Positions 14,964 to 18,478 of a DNA stretch of 18,478 bases are shown one piece after another. The position numbers and the translations under genes are program-made. Position 1 is the stretch's first letter. Each line of letters begins with the position of its first letter. Source of the stretch: JBJXDT01 sp046153505 (GTDB lineage Bacteria > Pseudomonadota > Gammaproteobacteria > Burkholderiales > Methylophilaceae); the NCBI GenBank assembly GCA_046153505.1, contig JBJXDT010000023.1:1-18478 (forward strand), given 5' to 3'. Below the pieces are notes generated by a model that ran no database searches, had not been told where the DNA came from, and saw only the letters and a program-made list of their open reading frames with translations.

Positions 14964-16290
14964 ATCTCGTCTGATTAAATTATTATTGATTGGTGTCTGG
15001 CTATGCGCTAGTTTAAATGCGTTGGCGGCCAATGTGATTACTGCCGCGCGTGTTTGGCCTGCGCAAGATTACACGCGCGTTACGTTTGAGGCTAGCTCGC
15101 CCCTTAAATATCAACTACTGGTATTAAAAAATCCTGATCGTTTGGTGCTGGATATTGAAGATGTAGATTTGAACATTGCATTAAAGGCGCTTACAGATAA
15201 GATTTTATCGAGCGACCCTTATATTAAACAAGTGCGTGCGGCCAAATTCAAAGCCAATGTCGTGCGTGTTGTTGTCGATTTAAAGGGTGAGGTTAAATCG
15301 AATTTATTTGCCTTGTTGCCAGCTGGAGATTACAAATACAGGCTGGTGCTGGATATATATCCCCTACAAGACCCCCTGATGGCGATGCTTGAAAATCGTG
15401 ACAATCCTAACGTTCAACCAAAGCCAGAGGTAGAGCCATTGCCACCAATCGCTGGAAATACGGAAGAACCAGAGGCGATGCCGCCTGAGTACAAATCACC
15501 CGAAATAACGCCGCAAACCACGGAAAAATTACCACCTTTGACCACGGATAAAACGTTAGCAAGTAAAGAGGGTGAACGCATAATTACCATTGCGATTGAT
15601 CCAGGACATGGTGGTGAAGACCCTGGCGCACATGGCGCAAACGGAACGCGTGAAAAAGATTTGACGCTCGCGATTGGCAAAAAACTTAAAGCCTTGATAG
15701 ATGCAGAACCTAATATGCGCGGCATTTTGACGCGCGATGCAGATTTTTTTATTCCGCTACATGGTCGAGTTGTAAAGGCACGGAATATGAAGGCGGATTT
15801 ATTTGTCTCAATTCATGCCGATGCCTTTACCAACCAAGCGGCGCGCGGTTCCTCGGTATTTGCGCTTTCTGAACGTGGCGCTACCAGCGCAAGTGCGAGA
15901 TATTTGGCAAAAAAGGAAAACGAGTCTGACTTGATCGGTGGTGTGAGTTTGGATAATAAAGACCCAGTATTGGCGCGAACTTTACTGGATTTATCACAAG
16001 CTGCCACGATTAACGATAGTCTAAAGTTAGGCAAAGCCGTACTTGGCCAAGTGGGACAGGTGAATAGTCTGCACAAAGGTTCGGTAGAACAAGCTGCATT
16101 TGCCGTGTTAAAGTCGCCAGATATCCCCTCAATTTTGGTGGAGACAGCGTTTATTAGCAACCCTGAAGAAGAGCGTAAATTAAATAGTGAAGAGCATCAA
16201 GAAAAGCTAGCAGCATCAATTCTGGCAGGCATAAAAAAATATTTTGCAGCAAATCCAGCGCTTGCTAAAACAAAAGTTGCAGATAAATAA
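14944..16290 (+). CDS. amiC: N-acetylmuramoyl-L-alanine amidase AmiC-type
   Basis: The exported zinc amidase splits septal peptidoglycan between muramic acid and the first alanine during cell separation. The 448-residue protein has a Sec-type signal peptide (basic start, hydrophobic 11-24, likely cut after about Ala28-Ala29; no twin arginine, unlike E. coli AmiC), an AMIN domain (about 30-140), a proline-rich linker (about 152-208) and an Amidase_3 domain (about 214-436). Zinc and catalytic residues are visible: His222 in DPGHGG, Glu237 in REKD, His291 in SIHAD and Glu400 in LVETAF. The stretch about 312-365 before the last motif corresponds to the helical insert that autoinhibits AmiC-type enzymes until an EnvC/NlpD-type activator binds. 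The TTG start overlaps tsaE by 20 bases and has GGAAG five bases upstream, so translation is probably coupled. Confidence 0.93.
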   Translation: MKQLLAKSRLIKLLLIGVWLCASLNALAANVITAARVWPAQDYTRVTFEASSPLKYQLLVLKNPDRLVLDIEDVDLNIALKALTDKILSSDPYIKQVRAAKFKANVVRVVVDLKGEVKSNLFALLPAGDYKYRLVLDIYPLQDPLMAMLENRDNPNVQPKPEVEPLPPIAGNTEEPEAMPPEYKSPEITPQTTEKLPPLTTDKTLASKEGERIITIAIDPGHGGEDPGAHGANGTREKDLTLAIGKKLKALIDAEPNMRGILTRDADFFIPLHGRVVKARNMKADLFVSIHADAFTNQAARGSSVFALSERGATSASARYLAKKENESDLIGGVSLDNKDPVLARTLLDLSQAATINDSLKLGKAVLGQVGQVNSLHKGSVEQAAFAVLKSPDIPSILVETAFISNPEEERKLNSEEHQEKLAASILAGIKKYFAANPALAKTKVADK

Positions 16291-16303
16291 GGTGCAAAAA
16301 AGC

Positions 16304-16309
16304 TATAAT
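16304..16309 (+). promoter_or_regulatory. Candidate -10 box before the diguanylate cyclase gene
   Basis: A perfect TATAAT lies 14 bases after the amiC stop. Transcription would begin near 16316, which places the GTG at 16316 right at the transcript start and favours the ATG at 16349. No good -35 hexamer is seen at 16-18 bases; TTGCAG at 16277-16282 is 21 bases away. Confidence 0.35.
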
Positions 16310-16348
16310 TAAATCGTGGCATTTGAAGAAATTGCCCACAATAAAATA

Positions 16349-17548
16349 ATGCCAAACTCCAACCAACAAGATATGCAAGATGCAATTGACTTTGAGATGG
16401 TAAATACCTATCTCGAGCAGTCACGCATATCCGTATATAGCGCGTTCTTGTTGGTGATTTATCTTGCAGCTAGTTTTTATCATATTGCCGAAACCAAAAA
16501 CATCTTTTTGTGGGTACTAGCGGTTTTTTCAGTAGATGCCTACATCGTCTATTCTTCATTTCAATTTAAGAATGCATTACCTAGCTACCAAATCAGTTTT
16601 TTTAGAAAAAGGCAGCATTTTTTGCATATTCTTGCTGGTTTAGCTTGGGGCTCGGCATTTATGTTTTTGCTAGATGCAAAGCATCCGCTACCGACTGATT
16701 TTCGTTTAGCTGCTGTGATTGGTGTTGTTATTGCTTTTTCTGCTTCTACGATGTCTGCTTCGGTGCGTGGCATGGTTGGCTTCGTAGCGGCAGTTAGCTT
16801 TTTATCTGCAATACACTTTCTTTCTAATTTTGATTATTTTCAATGGTGGTTTTTTGCTTTAATTGGCTTGGCGGCGTCTTGTTTATTTTTTGGCTGGATG
16901 TCTAATAAGTATATTTTAGGGTTGGTAGAGAGTAGATTATTGAACCAAACTTATATTGATGAGCTGAGGACGCTTAACGATAAAATTGAGGCTAATAATC
17001 AGGACTTTATCAAGCGTAATGTTGAGTTGCAAGATATGCAAAAACGCTTGCAGCAACTGGCTTCGCACGATGAATTGACTGGATTATATAATCGTCGATT
17101 TGTGTTGGAGCGCATCGAGGAAAAGTTACCTCAGATAAGAAGGCATCAACTTAATTTTTGCCTCATGATGATGGATGTTGATCATTTTAAAAATGTAAAT
17201 GATGAGTTTGGACACGCGGCGGGTGATGATGTGTTGCGCACTACGGCCGAAATTTTAACGCGCGAGCTCAGACAGGATGATATAGTGGCGCGTTATGGCG
17301 GCGAGGAGTTCTTGATGCTATTGCCCATGACAGAATTAAGCTCCGCTGAGTTGCTGGTAGAGCGTTTGCGTAGCACGATAGAAATGCAAAGTTTCACATT
17401 TGAAGGTGCGCGCATCTCGGTGACTGCGTCATTTGGACTTACGCAATATTCGCGAGAAGATACAGCGGATAAGATGATTGATCGTGCAGATAAGGCGCTT
17501 TATCAGGCCAAGCTGGCAGGTCGTAACTGCGTAAAAGTCATCGCCTAA
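16349..17548 (+). CDS. Membrane-bound diguanylate cyclase (GGDEF)
   Basis: The protein makes c-di-GMP from two GTP. From ATG 16349 it has 399 residues. About six hydrophobic helices (roughly 29-45, 52-71, 91-109, 120-135, 141-160, 166-184) form an N-terminal membrane sensor that I cannot assign to a named MASE family. A probable coiled coil (about 200-237) leads into the GGDEF domain (about 238-397). The catalytic parts look intact: DELTGLYNRR (241-250), the metal aspartate in MMDVDHFKNVND (275-286), GGEEF (317-321), and the inhibitory RxxD site (Arg308-Asp311). An active, feedback-inhibited cyclase is expected. An upstream GTG at 16316 would add 11 residues; ATG 16349 is preferred because of the TATAAT at 16304, but neither has a good ribosome site. 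It lies between amiC and mutL, which are often adjacent in relatives. Confidence 0.92.
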   Translation: MPNSNQQDMQDAIDFEMVNTYLEQSRISVYSAFLLVIYLAASFYHIAETKNIFLWVLAVFSVDAYIVYSSFQFKNALPSYQISFFRKRQHFLHILAGLAWGSAFMFLLDAKHPLPTDFRLAAVIGVVIAFSASTMSASVRGMVGFVAAVSFLSAIHFLSNFDYFQWWFFALIGLAASCLFFGWMSNKYILGLVESRLLNQTYIDELRTLNDKIEANNQDFIKRNVELQDMQKRLQQLASHDELTGLYNRRFVLERIEEKLPQIRRHQLNFCLMMMDVDHFKNVNDEFGHAAGDDVLRTTAEILTRELRQDDIVARYGGEEFLMLLPMTELSSAELLVERLRSTIEMQSFTFEGARISVTASFGLTQYSREDTADKMIDRADKALYQAKLAGRNCVKVIA

Positions 17549-17574
17549 CCAGAATATTTTTTATTTGTTCCTAG

Positions 17575-17596
17575 CCTTAAGGTGTGCTGACGTCAG
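17575..17596. promoter_or_regulatory. Two adjacent perfect palindromes before mutL
   Basis: The 79-base gap between the cyclase stop and mutL holds CCTTAAGG (17575-17582) and CTGACGTCAG (17587-17596), four bases apart. Both are perfect two-fold symmetric sites. They could be operators or chance. No confident promoter hexamers were found in this gap, and no terminator hairpin with a T-run is seen after the cyclase gene. Confidence 0.25.
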
Positions 17597-17627
17597 GTAA
17601 AATAACTTTTTCGGGCAAACTTAACGC

Positions 17628-18478
17628 ATGACGCAAATTCACCTACTTCCTGACCAACTTATTAGTCAAATCGCCGCAGGTGAGGTCGTTGAGCGACCGG
17701 CTTCTGCCCTTAAAGAGCTGCTGGAAAACAGTCTGGATGCAGGCAGTAGCGACATTCAAGTCTCGTTGATACAAGGCGGCGTTAAGCAGTTAAAGGTCAC
17801 AGATAATGGAGCTGGTATTGCACAAGACGATTTGGCGATGGCGCTGACACGCCATGCAACGAGCAAAATTTTTAGCTTAGAAGATTTAGAATCAGTTGCC
17901 AGCTTGGGGTTTCGTGGTGAAGCGCTAGCAAGCATTGCGTCGGTTTCGCGCACACAGATCAGCAGCAGGGCGTTTGAGACTAAACATGCTTGGCGTATCA
18001 CATCGAATGGCAGTGAAATTTCGCCCATAGAACCAGCCGCGCTGGATGTGGGCACAATTATTGAAGTCAACGACCTCTATTTCAATACGCCAGCACGCCG
18101 TAAATTTCTCAAAACGGAAGCAACCGAGTTTGGGCATTGTGAAGAAACCTTTAACCGCATAGCACTCTCGCGCCCAGATGTCTCTATTATGTTACAACAC
18201 AATGGCCGCGCGCTTAGCCGCTATATGTCGAGTGGGCCTAATAAGCGCTTTAGTGAGGTGCTAGGGGGTGAGTTTGCGGCTGAGTCTATTGCAATAGACG
18301 AGGAAGCCGCGGGTTTGCGTTTATGGGGTCTTGCGGCCAAACCGACGTTTAATCGCAATAGCCGTGATACGCAATATGTGTACGTCAATGGCCGCTTTGT
18401 GCGTGATAAACTCATTTCACATGCCATTCGGCAAGCTTATCAGGATGTGCTGCATCACGATCGCCATCCTGCGTTTGT
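17628..18478 (+). CDS. mutL: DNA mismatch repair protein MutL (3' end missing)
   Basis: MutL couples MutS mismatch recognition to strand incision. The frame is open from ATG 17628 to the window end, giving 283 codons of the N-terminal part; the family is usually about 600 residues. The GHKL ATPase motifs are visible: LISQIAAGEVVERP (11-24), Glu30 and Asn34 in KELLENSLDAG (catalytic base and magnesium ligand), DNGAGI, TRHATSKI and LGFRGEAL. The NTPARRKFLK and YVNGRFVRDK stretches of the transducer domain follow. The C-terminal dimerisation domain lies outside, so whether it has the DQHA-type endonuclease site cannot be seen. No clear Shine-Dalgarno sequence precedes the ATG. In relatives miaA often follows; it is not visible here. 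Confidence 0.96.
   Translation, partial: MTQIHLLPDQLISQIAAGEVVERPASALKELLENSLDAGSSDIQVSLIQGGVKQLKVTDNGAGIAQDDLAMALTRHATSKIFSLEDLESVASLGFRGEALASIASVSRTQISSRAFETKHAWRITSNGSEISPIEPAALDVGTIIEVNDLYFNTPARRKFLKTEATEFGHCEETFNRIALSRPDVSIMLQHNGRALSRYMSSGPNKRFSEVLGGEFAAESIAIDEEAAGLRLWGLAAKPTFNRNSRDTQYVYVNGRFVRDKLISHAIRQAYQDVLHHDRHPAF

Noticed and set aside
1..18478. CRISPR arrays, tRNA or rRNA genes, transposases, phage or toxin-antitoxin genes
   Set aside because: I looked on both strands and found no regular repeat array, cloverleaf, transposase motif or other mobile-element signature.

Overview
The window looks like chromosomal DNA of a betaproteobacterium, most likely a methylotroph of the Methylophilaceae (Methylotenera or Methylophilus type). 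This is inferred from protein flavour, moderate G+C and gene order (HAD phosphatase, Rieske protein, sppA; then queG, tsaE, amiC, mutL). No 16S rRNA or methanol-oxidation gene is present to prove it. I see no tRNA, rRNA, insertion sequence, prophage or CRISPR array. Gene density is very high, and every intergenic gap is under 200 bases.

Region 1 (1-1892, plus strand) is a three-gene cluster: a HAD-family phosphatase cut off by the window start, an orphan Rieske [2Fe-2S] protein, and the membrane-anchored signal peptide peptidase SppA. A 141-base, relatively G+C-rich spacer with inverted repeats follows.

Region 2 (2034-11523) is a storage-polysaccharide block with two divergent units. On the minus strand glgB (branching enzyme) is followed by pgi (glucose-6-phosphate isomerase). 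On the plus strand lie glgC (ADP-glucose pyrophosphorylase), a cytoplasmic GH57 glycosidase, malQ and a ROK sugar kinase. The last three are packed 1-3 bases apart. Together they can make ADP-glucose, branch the polymer, cut it, reshuffle maltodextrins, phosphorylate released sugar and connect glucose-6-phosphate with fructose-6-phosphate. Glycogen synthase, phosphorylase and GlgX are not in the window. The glgB/glgC gap holds a TATAAT box on each strand, placed so that the two promoters should overlap almost completely.

Region 3 (11691-17548) holds two cyclic-di-GMP genes around a housekeeping block. The first encodes an EAL-CBS-GGDEF protein with a complete EAL catalytic set but a changed GGDEF motif (GGDDF) and no inhibitory site, so probably a phosphodiesterase. 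The second is a six-helix membrane diguanylate cyclase with intact GGEEF and RxxD motifs. Between them are queG (epoxyqueuosine reductase, minus strand), tsaE (tRNA t6A synthesis ATPase) and amiC (N-acetylmuramoyl-L-alanine amidase). queG has no free sequence at either end: its stop shares TTAA with the EAL gene's stop, and its start codon overlaps that of tsaE within CATG.

Region 4 (17628-end) is the first 283 codons of mutL, cut by the window end. I found no convincing new multi-gene system. The most unusual points are the overlapping divergent glg promoters, the zero-spacing arrangement of queG, the amylase/kinase-based glycogen unit next to a c-di-GMP gene, and the cyclase placed between amiC and mutL.
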